Source: Acidiferrobacterales bacterium (lineage in GTDB: Bacteria; Pseudomonadota; Gammaproteobacteria; Arenicellales; Poriferihabitantaceae). From it: DNA of 41,279 bases. The DNA lies in the NCBI GenBank assembly GCA_019633985.1, contig JAHQWE010000060.1, forward strand, positions 1 to 41,279, given 5' to 3'. Position 1 is the stretch's first letter. Each line of letters opens with the position of its first letter. This document shows, piece by piece, positions 25,965 to 33,448 of the stretch. The notes beneath the pieces were generated by a model that had not been told where the DNA came from, searched no databases, and saw only the letters and a program-made list of their open reading frames with translations. Position numbers and translations under genes: made by a program.

Positions 25965-28255
25965 ATAAGCCCTACCAACCTCCGAGAGAAGAAAGAGACC
26001 CAATCGAAGAGGTATTCAAGGAATGTGAGGAATGCACTCGAATTGTCTATAACGATCAAGGGTTTTTCGCACCGAAGTTGCGTAATCTGAATTACCTATC
26101 GATTGGTCGATCGCGAATGGCCTCAAATCCGTTCACTATCGCGCTGGAATTACTTTATCGGTTTTATATTTTTATTCGCAATGTCGTAACATCGATCTGG
26201 CAAACCGTTGCACCCAAAAATATGGATGCCCCAGTCGCAGAAGGGATCGTGGACAGCCACCTTATTGGGCAACTGGTATTTGCCGGTAAGGAAGATGAAA
26301 ATAGCCCCATACACCATATGAAGGTCGTATTCTGGGCGAGGACATGGCTGTTCCAATGGGTCAAACTCGCGGAAGGTGTGACAGATCGCGATGGAACCTT
26401 CAAACTCGCCTTCAGCCTGAGACGAGCGCGAGGCTGGTTTATTTTTAGCCGTCGCTTTGAAACATATCAAACCAATTACCGTTACTCCGAAAATGGGGTA
26501 AAGCGTTATCACTACGATCTGTTCCATACTCAGTCTGTACCCGGATCAGATCTAGTGGGCATGACCTATAATCTTCGAACCATCCGACTGTTCTTTTGGG
26601 AATACGATACTACGACGACGGTTCCTCGAGTTGTTATCAAAAACCATGACAAGGATGCCCCGCAATATTACGCCCAGGGGAGAACAGATGCGATTAATCA
26701 GCAAGTTATTCCCGTTGAGCTTACCAAGCTCAAACATATAGAACAAATTGCGACAGATCCCTCCAGTCTCACTATCCAGAAAATCCAGGACGATTACCCC
26801 ACCAACCTCACCGCCTGCATGGAAAAAAAGAGCCCGGGAATAACACGCGGGGATGAGTGGTTTGGTCTGCGTATGATGAACGGAATGAATGCCGCCACGT
26901 TTGTGCAAGACCCCAAGAACCCTTCACACTATTGGACCAAGCTGTACGGGGCTTGTAATTACGACATTAATGATGAATACGCGTTTCCTACGGTTGAAAT
27001 AAAATTCGAGCTCGATGATCGTGGGATCATGATGCCAAAGGACATGTATTTGACCGGCCCACTCACTGCCTACGAATCCGACCCGTGGAAGCGCGAAAAA
27101 GTAACATGGGAGGACGGTGAGAAATGGCTACAGGCGAAGCGGGTAGCGAGAGTAACCGGAGCGCTCTCTGCCGAACTGGATGATCACTTTACCAGCACTC
27201 ACCTGGTCACGGAACAATACGCCATCGCTGGATATCGGAACCTTCGACTTAGTCCAATTGCCGCATTGTTGTTTCCACATTTAAAGGAAGTTGTTCTGGT
27301 GAACCACTCTGCCAATAGCATTTTGGTCGGCCCTGCAGATCCGCCTGCTCCGTTGTCTCCTATAAGAGATGGTGGCATTATTCTGTGGATAGAGGATCAG
27401 ATCGCTGCTTTTTTTAACAAAATCGCATTTGAAACTGGAAGTTATATTCCGCTGGCAACCGCAATAACGCATGAAGGTATCAACCAACGTACCCGGGATT
27501 TATTGGGGGTACAGGATTGGAAAGGATGGCAGCCAATGGAGCCACTTTCCAGTCGACATAAATTCCCGCGTGCACAAAGAACGTTTTGGAATATGCTTGG
27601 TGAGTATCTCGACGCTTTCTTTGAAGAGAATCTGGAACAGATCAAGGAACATTGGTATGAAGTCTACTGTTTCTCCCAGGACTTGGTAAAACATTCGGTA
27701 CCGGTCTACCTTTCTGATACGGATCTTGCGTCGCTACCGCAAAAAGACAGAGAACTGGCAGAACAGCGACTGCAGTGGTATCAGCATCGCTACAGCTTGA
27801 GTCTTAATATCGATAGAGACACGGTGGATGGAGAGCTAAAAGTCCTTTCTCCTATCACCCATAGCAAAGAGTTTAATCCAGAAGACCTCGACAACCTGAA
27901 GGAAGCCTGCCGGCATATCATCATGATTGCCACTTTTATGCACTCTTTTGTGAACGAGCATCAGTATGATGACATCGGTGAGGTTCTGTACAGCTCACTT
28001 GGTTTGCGTTTTGGCGATGGGCCAGATGGCATTATGGCGCCAGAGTCAGATACCCGTATCTCCCCTGATCTGACCCGGTCTACCCAGATGATGTGGTTCA
28101 GCAATCTGCTTTCCAGAACTGAATATGGGTTTATCGAACGAAATGAAGAAGGTGACATCAACCCCCTTCTGATCAAAATGTTAAACGAGAGAAAGGAAGA
28201 AATCGAAAAAAACGGCATGCTAATCGCAAATATTGAATCGCGCACCAACATTTAA
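25961..28255 (+). CDS. divergent lipoxygenase-family protein
   Basis: A 764-residue protein with the catalytic signature of lipoxygenases, non-heme iron enzymes that add O2 to polyunsaturated fatty acids. Likely iron ligands are His409 and His414 (DDHFTSTHLVTE, the HxxxxH helix), His661 and Asn665 (MHSFVNEHQY, same His-x3-Asn spacing as plant and coral enzymes) and the C-terminal carboxylate of Ile764 (ESRTNI). Supporting motifs are EWFGLRMMNGMN, which resembles the FGYQFLNG region, and the SPIAALLFPHLKE helix followed by VN. The N-terminal 230 residues do not look like a standard PLAT domain and include a hydrophobic segment (57-80). The start is TTG at 25961 with AGGAG eight bases upstream, overlapping the cyclase stop by 4 nt. 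Substrate and regiochemistry are unknown. Confidence 0.82.
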   Translation: MNKPYQPPREERDPIEEVFKECEECTRIVYNDQGFFAPKLRNLNYLSIGRSRMASNPFTIALELLYRFYIFIRNVVTSIWQTVAPKNMDAPVAEGIVDSHLIGQLVFAGKEDENSPIHHMKVVFWARTWLFQWVKLAEGVTDRDGTFKLAFSLRRARGWFIFSRRFETYQTNYRYSENGVKRYHYDLFHTQSVPGSDLVGMTYNLRTIRLFFWEYDTTTTVPRVVIKNHDKDAPQYYAQGRTDAINQQVIPVELTKLKHIEQIATDPSSLTIQKIQDDYPTNLTACMEKKSPGITRGDEWFGLRMMNGMNAATFVQDPKNPSHYWTKLYGACNYDINDEYAFPTVEIKFELDDRGIMMPKDMYLTGPLTAYESDPWKREKVTWEDGEKWLQAKRVARVTGALSAELDDHFTSTHLVTEQYAIAGYRNLRLSPIAALLFPHLKEVVLVNHSANSILVGPADPPAPLSPIRDGGIILWIEDQIAAFFNKIAFETGSYIPLATAITHEGINQRTRDLLGVQDWKGWQPMEPLSSRHKFPRAQRTFWNMLGEYLDAFFEENLEQIKEHWYEVYCFSQDLVKHSVPVYLSDTDLASLPQKDRELAEQRLQWYQHRYSLSLNIDRDTVDGELKVLSPITHSKEFNPEDLDNLKEACRHIIMIATFMHSFVNEHQYDDIGEVLYSSLGLRFGDGPDGIMAPESDTRISPDLTRSTQMMWFSNLLSRTEYGFIERNEEGDINPLLIKMLNERKEEIEKNGMLIANIESRTNI

Positions 28256-28266
28256 AGGTCATCGAT

Positions 28267-29367
28267 ATGGATAGCTATCAAGAATCGAAGTCACACGACG
28301 TTTGGTCAACCATTGGGCGTTGGATTGACAAATTTATTTTGTGGGCCCTGGCGAAGTTTTTTGGACTTGCTCTCGCGATATTAATGGGGCTTAAAACCCG
28401 CCAGCGTATGTCGCATAACAATGGTATCGCTGCAAGAGGCTCGCTGCGTATTGTCGATCAACCACAATTTCCTGAACATGATTTCTTTGCAGCTGGTAGA
28501 GAATTTCCCGCAACAATAAGGCATGCGACTGCGACATTTTATGACGACGCGATGAATGGAATACGTAGTATGTCTATCAAGTTTTCTCACGATTATTTCG
28601 AAAGTCCATTTGATCTCGAGATGAATACGGGGGAAGTTAGTTTGTTTTGGTCCGCTGCCAGTTTTATGCAGTTTGCCCGACTGCGCAGGGAAAAATACGG
28701 TGTAGAGTACCGTGACTACTATCGCAAGTATCCCGAAGGTCTTCAGGGTGCCGAGGTATCTCTACGAAGAAACCCCACCTCATTCCATAATTTACGATTT
28801 TATTGCAAAACGCCCTTCCTGTTCGTCGGCAAGGATGGTGTGAAACGGTATGCCAAATATCGTTGCCGCCCGCTGAATAACGAGGAAGAAACAGGAATCA
28901 TCACCGACCCATCGGCATGGGATACCTGTAATCAACGAATTTTGCCGCACGAAACGCGGGGGCGAAACTACCTAAAGGAAGAGTACGAAGAACGCGTGCA
29001 AAACAAGGAAGCCAACTACGTTCTACAAATACAAACCAGAGAAGCCGTGGAGAATGAAGACCCCGAGATTTTTAATAACATGGTTGTCTGGGATGAACAA
29101 GAATTTCCCTGGCTGGATTTGGCGGTGATTGAAATGGATACCCCTCTTGATTGGACAGACAGTAACCTCACATCCTTTTCTCTGAACAATATGCCGGAAT
29201 CTCTTGGCGTACTCCCTGCGGAGTCAATCTACGACTATAACTCTGTCAACTATATGCGCTCTCATTCCGAGATTGCCAGAAAAGCGCGTATTTTTGCTTA
29301 CAAGTTATTTGGTGGGCCAGAAGAGATTCCTAATAATGATGACAGGAACTCGTCTACCATTGTGTAG
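28267..29367 (+). CDS. catalase-related protein, allene oxide synthase-like
   Basis: A 366-residue protein resembling the catalase-related domain of coral allene oxide synthase-lipoxygenase fusions, which rearranges fatty acid hydroperoxides. Shared blocks are QFPEHDFFAAGREFPATIRHA (around 67-87), FSHDYFESPFDLEMNTGE (about 106-123), NYVLQIQTREA and YNSVNYMR. The putative distal His is His50, preceded by Ser49 (Thr in the coral enzyme, Val in true catalases), with Asn120 as distal Asn. The proximal heme-ligand motif Arg-x3-Tyr reads Arg331-x3-Glu335, so heme ligation is doubtful or altered. A hydrophobic N-terminal segment (about 20-42) suggests membrane contact. The start ATG lies 11 nt after the lipoxygenase stop, with AAAGGT upstream. 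Family call is good, activity uncertain. Confidence 0.8.
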   Translation: MDSYQESKSHDVWSTIGRWIDKFILWALAKFFGLALAILMGLKTRQRMSHNNGIAARGSLRIVDQPQFPEHDFFAAGREFPATIRHATATFYDDAMNGIRSMSIKFSHDYFESPFDLEMNTGEVSLFWSAASFMQFARLRREKYGVEYRDYYRKYPEGLQGAEVSLRRNPTSFHNLRFYCKTPFLFVGKDGVKRYAKYRCRPLNNEEETGIITDPSAWDTCNQRILPHETRGRNYLKEEYEERVQNKEANYVLQIQTREAVENEDPEIFNNMVVWDEQEFPWLDLAVIEMDTPLDWTDSNLTSFSLNNMPESLGVLPAESIYDYNSVNYMRSHSEIARKARIFAYKLFGGPEEIPNNDDRNSSTIV

Positions 29368-29385
29368 GTGAATTATTCCCTTTTC

Positions 29386-29429
29386 ATCAACTCGATCAAT
29401 TTGATCGAGTTGATCAGCTCGGTGAGCTG
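29386..29429. terminator. tandem hairpins after the catalase-related gene
   Basis: A near-perfect 14-bp inverted repeat (ATCAACTCGATCAA against TTGATCGAGTTGAT, 29386-29414) is followed at once by a second hairpin CAGCTC-GGT-GAGCTG (29415-29429). They lie 19 bp after the operon's last stop and could end or stabilise the transcript. No T-run, so intrinsic termination is uncertain. Confidence 0.5.
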
Positions 29430-29539
29430 GGTCACCGCATTAACCAGATGTCTCCAAGTTTATCTGCTCGAAGAGACAAGGTAGCTGGCCAGATTCCCAA
29501 CCATTCCCAGAAATTCTGACCAGCTTTAGAGGTATACAG

Positions 29540-30967
29540 CTAGTTGTCGAGACCGGTAATCGCTTTAACTTCTAAAAATTCCTGCAATCCCCACAGTCCT
29601 TTTTCGCGACCGTTACCACTCTGCTTATAACCCCCAAAGGGGGTATCTGTGTCTCCAGTTTTATAGTTGATATGCACCTGTCCTGCTCTTAGCTTCCCAG
29701 CCACCCGAGTGGCGTTTTTCTGATTTTCCGAACACACGTAAGCGGCAAGGCCATACTCGCTGTCGTTGGCGATATCGATGGCATCGGCTTCGTCTTCGTA
29801 TCCCATGATTGCCAGTACTGGACCAAAGATTTCCTCTCGGGCAATTTGCATCTCGCTGGTAACGTTAGCGAACACGGTGGGTTTGACGTAGTAACCACTC
29901 TCCAACCCGTCCGGTTTTCCTAAACCACCAACAACTAAGTTTGCCTTTTCATCAATACCCGATTGAATCAGTTTTTGGATCTTTTGGTATTGGGTGTCAC
30001 TAATAACCGGACCAATTTCCACACCCTCGGATTCAGGATCACCTGGTACCACAGAATTTGCCGCTTTTTCAGCTGCCTCAATTGCAACCTGCATTTTGGA
30101 GTGAGGAACCAGCATACGTGTAGGTGCATTACAGGATTGACCACTATTATTCATCATGAAATGGACGCCTTTGTCGACCGCTGCTGCAATATCGGCATCT
30201 TCCAGAATGACATTCGCTGACTTTCCACCCAGTTCCTGACCAACCCGTTTCACTGAATCCGCCGCCGCTTTAGCCACTGCGATCCCGCCACGAGTTGAGC
30301 CGGTAAATGACATCATATCGATCCCAGGGTGGGCTGACATCGCTTCGCCTACTGTTACACCATAACCGTTTATCAGATTAAACACACCAGCAGGTACCCC
30401 TGCTTCATGCAGAATGTCGGCAAACACAATCGCGCTAATCGGCGCAATTTCACTCGGTTTCAGTATCATGGTACATCCAGCTGCAATTGCGGGACTCACT
30501 TTAGAAGCAATCTGGTTTATGGGCCAATTCCATGGGGTGATCATTCCGCAAACACCAATCGGTTCATGTCGAATAATCTTGCCATCCATTTCCCGCTCAA
30601 ATTCGAAGGTGTTTAGCGATTTGATGGCACTCTTTAAATGATTGATTCCTGTCACGGATTGCGCGCCATGGGCAAGGTATCTGGGCGCCCCCATCTCAGA
30701 CATAATTGCATCGCCAATCTCACCGATTCTTCTTTGATAAACATCGAGAATATTTTCGAGTAAATCAGTACGCTGTTGCACCGACCAATCAGAATAGTCG
30801 ACGAAGGCGGTGCGAGCTGCCGCAACTGCCGCGTCTACATCGGCGTTGCTGCCAACACTGATTTGCGCAAATGGCTGCTCCGTGGCCGGGTTAACAATAT
30901 CGAGTGTCTCTGGCTTTACGGGAGATACCCATTCACCGTTAATGTAAAAATCAGGATATGTTTTCAT
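29540..30967 (-). CDS. aldehyde dehydrogenase (NAD(P)+-dependent)
   Basis: A 475-residue cytoplasmic enzyme of the ALDH superfamily, oxidising aldehydes to carboxylic acids. Catalytic residues are visible: Cys279 in GQSCNAPTRM, general base Glu245 in QELGGKSANV, Asn147 in TPWNWP, Lys170 in KPSEIAP and the FTGSTRGG cofactor loop (221-228). The ending has the PFGGYKQSGNGREKG motif. The start is the ATG at 30967; a TTG five codons earlier is less likely. Its gene points toward the oxylipin operon and is convergent with it, so it is a separate transcription unit. The substrate is not determined; medium or long-chain aldehydes are possible. Confidence 0.92.
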   Translation of the reverse strand: MKTYPDFYINGEWVSPVKPETLDIVNPATEQPFAQISVGSNADVDAAVAAARTAFVDYSDWSVQQRTDLLENILDVYQRRIGEIGDAIMSEMGAPRYLAHGAQSVTGINHLKSAIKSLNTFEFEREMDGKIIRHEPIGVCGMITPWNWPINQIASKVSPAIAAGCTMILKPSEIAPISAIVFADILHEAGVPAGVFNLINGYGVTVGEAMSAHPGIDMMSFTGSTRGGIAVAKAAADSVKRVGQELGGKSANVILEDADIAAAVDKGVHFMMNNSGQSCNAPTRMLVPHSKMQVAIEAAEKAANSVVPGDPESEGVEIGPVISDTQYQKIQKLIQSGIDEKANLVVGGLGKPDGLESGYYVKPTVFANVTSEMQIAREEIFGPVLAIMGYEDEADAIDIANDSEYGLAAYVCSENQKNATRVAGKLRAGQVHINYKTGDTDTPFGGYKQSGNGREKGLWGLQEFLEVKAITGLDN

Positions 30968-31143
30968 AAGATCGTTTCGCAAAATGAGAACCGGAATATA
31001 GCTGAATTGGGCAACTAAATACCCGTAAACCTCAGCTTTTTACTCCTACCTGGCCGCAATGCAACGCTGAGTCTCGGCACCGCTTAAAAAACTGCTCGTG
31101 GACAGGCTAGCAAAAAGCACTTTTCCCTATGTTTCTCAGCTGG

Positions 31144-31208
31144 CCACACCTCGCCGGCCACACCTCGCCGACCGCACCTCGCCGGCCGCACCTCGCCGGC
31201 CGCGCTTC
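31144..31208. repeat. 14-bp GC-rich tandem repeat array, four units plus partial
   Basis: Consensus unit CCRCACCTCGCCGG occurs four times head-to-tail (31144-31157, 31158-31171, 31172-31185, 31186-31199) with a degenerate partial copy to 31208. Units 1-2 have A at position 3 and units 3-4 have G, so the array grew by duplication of variants. It lies between the divergently placed aldehyde dehydrogenase start and the yajD end. It is far more GC-rich than its surroundings. Confidence 0.85.
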
Positions 31209-31247
31209 ACTAGTCACGGCATCTACGGTACCGGCAATCGGAACACA

Positions 31248-31610
31248 CTAACGGGAAAGCAAGTCTTTTAAATTCGCAAACGGAGAATGGGTCGCCGTAG
31301 ATGCAGATCGCTTGGAGTTCGGTGTCGAATCGCGCCCGGCTTCTAACTGGCGCTGATGTTCATTATCGTGGCAATAAACGCACAGTAGCTCCCAATTGCT
31401 GCCATCCTCCGGATTATCCTCATGATCATGGTTTCGATGGTGAACCGTCAGCTCATGCAGATTTTGCCGTTCAAATTCTCTCGCACAACGTCCGCAGATA
31501 TGCGGATATAGTTTAAGTGCTTTTTCACGATACCCTCGATCTCTGGTTTCACGAGCCGTTCTGGCGCTGGCTACGACCTTATCGAGTTTGTTTGCCGTGT
31601 TATTCGCCAT
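31248..31610 (-). CDS. yajD: YajD-family HNH nuclease
   Basis: A 120-residue protein matching E. coli YajD throughout: GYREKALKLYPHICGRCAREF (26-46), HELTVHHRNHDHEDNPEDG (52-70), SNWELLCVYCHDNEH (71-85) and the closing SPFANLKDLL. Two CxxC pairs (Cys39/42, Cys77/80) form a zinc site, and His57-His58, Asn72 and His81 fit the HNH catalytic fold. YajD is an accessory HNH protein of unclear physiological role, not a homing enzyme. The start is the ATG at 31610; an in-frame TTG nine codons upstream is less likely. Confidence 0.88.
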   Translation of the reverse strand: MANNTANKLDKVVASARTARETRDRGYREKALKLYPHICGRCAREFERQNLHELTVHHRNHDHEDNPEDGSNWELLCVYCHDNEHQRQLEAGRDSTPNSKRSASTATHSPFANLKDLLSR

Positions 31611-31792
31611 TACTTCAGTTTGGTACGTGGTTCTCAATCGACTCTGAAAAACTCAGGAAACCCCAGCGCTCGAGTCCCCTCGATCGTATTCCTGTGAAAG
31701 AAATATAACCACGCACTCCACAGTAGAAACACCGCCTCCAGCAGTGTGGATGGCCAACATATCGACTTTGCGCTCATCGTCTTGAAGTCATT

Positions 31793-32608
31793 TCAAGATT
31801 CACCAAATGACAAATCAAACAGCGAACCAAGTTGCGGCAGGCGGTCTTCAACGCCGGCCAATCTCAACCCATGCCATGCCATCGCGTGATTTGAAGACGT
31901 TAGCGGAATTCCGAGGCTCGCCTCCAATTGCGCACAAGCTTCGACTAGCCTGACAGAGGTACAGGATACAAACACAGCATCCACCTCTGCATGCAGGACG
32001 ATTTCTCTTACACCACGTTCGATGGAGTCGGGCGTAATCCGAGAGACTATAGAATCTCTCTCTTCGTTAAACGAACCAAACACCGGCACAACATAACCGC
32101 GATCGGCGATATATTTCGCTACAATTCGATTCACATCGGCGCTATAAGGTGTCAGCACACCAATTCTTTTCGCCTTAAATGCCTCAAATGCGGCAAATGC
32201 CGCAGTGATCGGTGTCGTGCACGCAGCTTCAGGCTCCGCCTTTCGAATATGGTCAAAAACTCTCTCCTCGCCGATTGCCATGGAAGCAGAAGTACAACCA
32301 TATGCAACAACATCTAAGGGGGTACCTGGCGTGATCACTTCTGTACATGCGGTAATTCGAGGCTCCATCGCTCTGAGCGTTTCAGGAGTTACCACATCCT
32401 CGTTCAAAATTCGACTTTGGTAGAGTGCCACTCCCGGCACATTCTGGAAGATCTGCCGCCACTCATGCTCAATCGTATAGTCTGTGGCTAGAACTATGAG
32501 ACCAACCTTCGCTCGCTCCGCAATTCCATGATCTACTTCATAGGGCAGGTGCTCCAGCAACCTGGTTTCCCCGGCGTCGACAGTCGTTTCTATAGCAGGT
32601 CTACTCAT
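31793..32608 (-). CDS. maleate isomerase / Asp-Glu racemase superfamily protein
   Basis: A 271-residue protein of the Asp/Glu racemase superfamily, closest in pattern to the maleate cis-trans isomerase/arylmalonate decarboxylase group. Two catalytic Cys positions are visible: Cys105 in VVAYGCTSASM and Cys216 in VFVSCTSVR, placed in the two mirror-image half domains, with GVLTPY and SNHAMAWHGLR as family markers. It probably isomerises or racemises a dicarboxylate, but the substrate is unknown; EutA-like proteins of ectoine use also belong here. A TATAAT lies only 6 nt before the ATG, which would give a nearly leaderless transcript if used. No matching operon partner is next to it. Confidence 0.82.
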   Translation of the reverse strand: MSRPAIETTVDAGETRLLEHLPYEVDHGIAERAKVGLIVLATDYTIEHEWRQIFQNVPGVALYQSRILNEDVVTPETLRAMEPRITACTEVITPGTPLDVVAYGCTSASMAIGEERVFDHIRKAEPEAACTTPITAAFAAFEAFKAKRIGVLTPYSADVNRIVAKYIADRGYVVPVFGSFNEERDSIVSRITPDSIERGVREIVLHAEVDAVFVSCTSVRLVEACAQLEASLGIPLTSSNHAMAWHGLRLAGVEDRLPQLGSLFDLSFGES

Positions 32609-32676
32609 TCTGGAATTATATCAGCACCAAGTATTCAGAGCGGCTCAGAAAAATATACAGAACTCTATTGATATTT

Positions 32677-33438
32677 TTACTCACCAGAAAGGTATCGAAT
32701 AATGGCTTGATTAATGCTCTCAACAACCTTTAAGCGCGTATATTCTTCCGACAGCCTGGTTTCCTCTCGCGGATGGGCAATATTTCCAGCCTCAAGCACC
32801 ACCACGGGTACTTTGATCGCGCGAAAGATATATAACCCGTGGGGCCGAACACGATTGTAAAGGCCGATTTCACGATCCTCTATTTTCATTCGAACGATAT
32901 TGGCCAAATATTGATTGGGAATGAACCCAGACTCTGCCATCGTTTTTCCGAGTAGACGCGCGAATCGACGGCTCAATATCGCTTCTTCGCTGTCGGTGGA
33001 ATAGTGGACGGAAAAACCCTGAATGGGATTCCACAATGCGCTGTCCACGCCTGCCGCGGTGGCTTTTTCGCGATCAATTCGCCTTGCAGCATCATGATGG
33101 ATCTCCAGATACAGAGTTGGCAATCTGGTATTAGCAAGGCGAGACCTGGCCCTCAGTTCCACATTTTCTGTGGCAAACAACAAATGATAATTGACGCCCC
33201 GAATCTGATTTTTCGATTCAGAAAAGAGCGCGAGTAGTTCATCATTGAATTGATACTCATCCACCCCGCGATAGGACTTTGCACCGACCGTATTCGGCTT
33301 ATTACGAGGATCGGCGACATGACCAGCGACGATCATAATCGTTGGCTCAGAAGAGAACGCAGAGCTCGAAGCAAAGACAATTATAAAAGGCAAAAAAATC
33401 CACGCTTTAAAATTGAAAATCTGCGTGTTCGCCATCAT
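32677..33438 (-). CDS. exported N-acetylmuramoyl-L-alanine amidase (Amidase_3)
   Basis: A 253-residue periplasmic hydrolase that would cut the bond between MurNAc and L-Ala in peptidoglycan. An N-terminal signal peptide (hydrophobic 12-25, then SSSAFSS) is followed by the Amidase_3 fold. Zinc-ligand candidates are His40 (VAGHVADP), Glu61 (GVDEYQFN) and His114 (LEIHHDA), with catalytic Glu216 in VVVLEAGNIAHP. It lacks AMIN or LysM domains. The motifs are somewhat divergent from AmiA-C (VAGHVAD in place of DAGHGG). I chose ATG 33438 (33435 also possible): it lies 11 nt after the AEC gene stop, suggesting cotranscription. An upstream TTG frame would overlap that gene. Confidence 0.8.
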   Translation of the reverse strand: MMANTQIFNFKAWIFLPFIIVFASSSAFSSEPTIMIVAGHVADPRNKPNTVGAKSYRGVDEYQFNDELLALFSESKNQIRGVNYHLLFATENVELRARSRLANTRLPTLYLEIHHDAARRIDREKATAAGVDSALWNPIQGFSVHYSTDSEEAILSRRFARLLGKTMAESGFIPNQYLANIVRMKIEDREIGLYNRVRPHGLYIFRAIKVPVVVLEAGNIAHPREETRLSEEYTRLKVVESINQAIIRYLSGE

Positions 33439-33448
33439 CCGCTGTCTT

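Noticed and set aside
28267-29367. Ordinary monofunctional catalase
   Set aside because: Too short, the residue before the distal His is not Val, the axial Tyr is missing, and the closest blocks recalled are from coral allene oxide synthase.
31144-31208. CRISPR array
   Set aside because: The 14-bp units are directly adjacent with no spacers and no cas genes are present.
31248-31610. Mobile HNH homing endonuclease
   Set aside because: The whole length, including the C-terminal motif, matches YajD, a chromosomal family with no intron or intein nearby.
32615-32620. TATAAT as a promoter for the racemase-family gene
   Set aside because: It ends 6 nt before the ATG and has no matching -35, so it may be chance; kept only as a remark in the gene entry.
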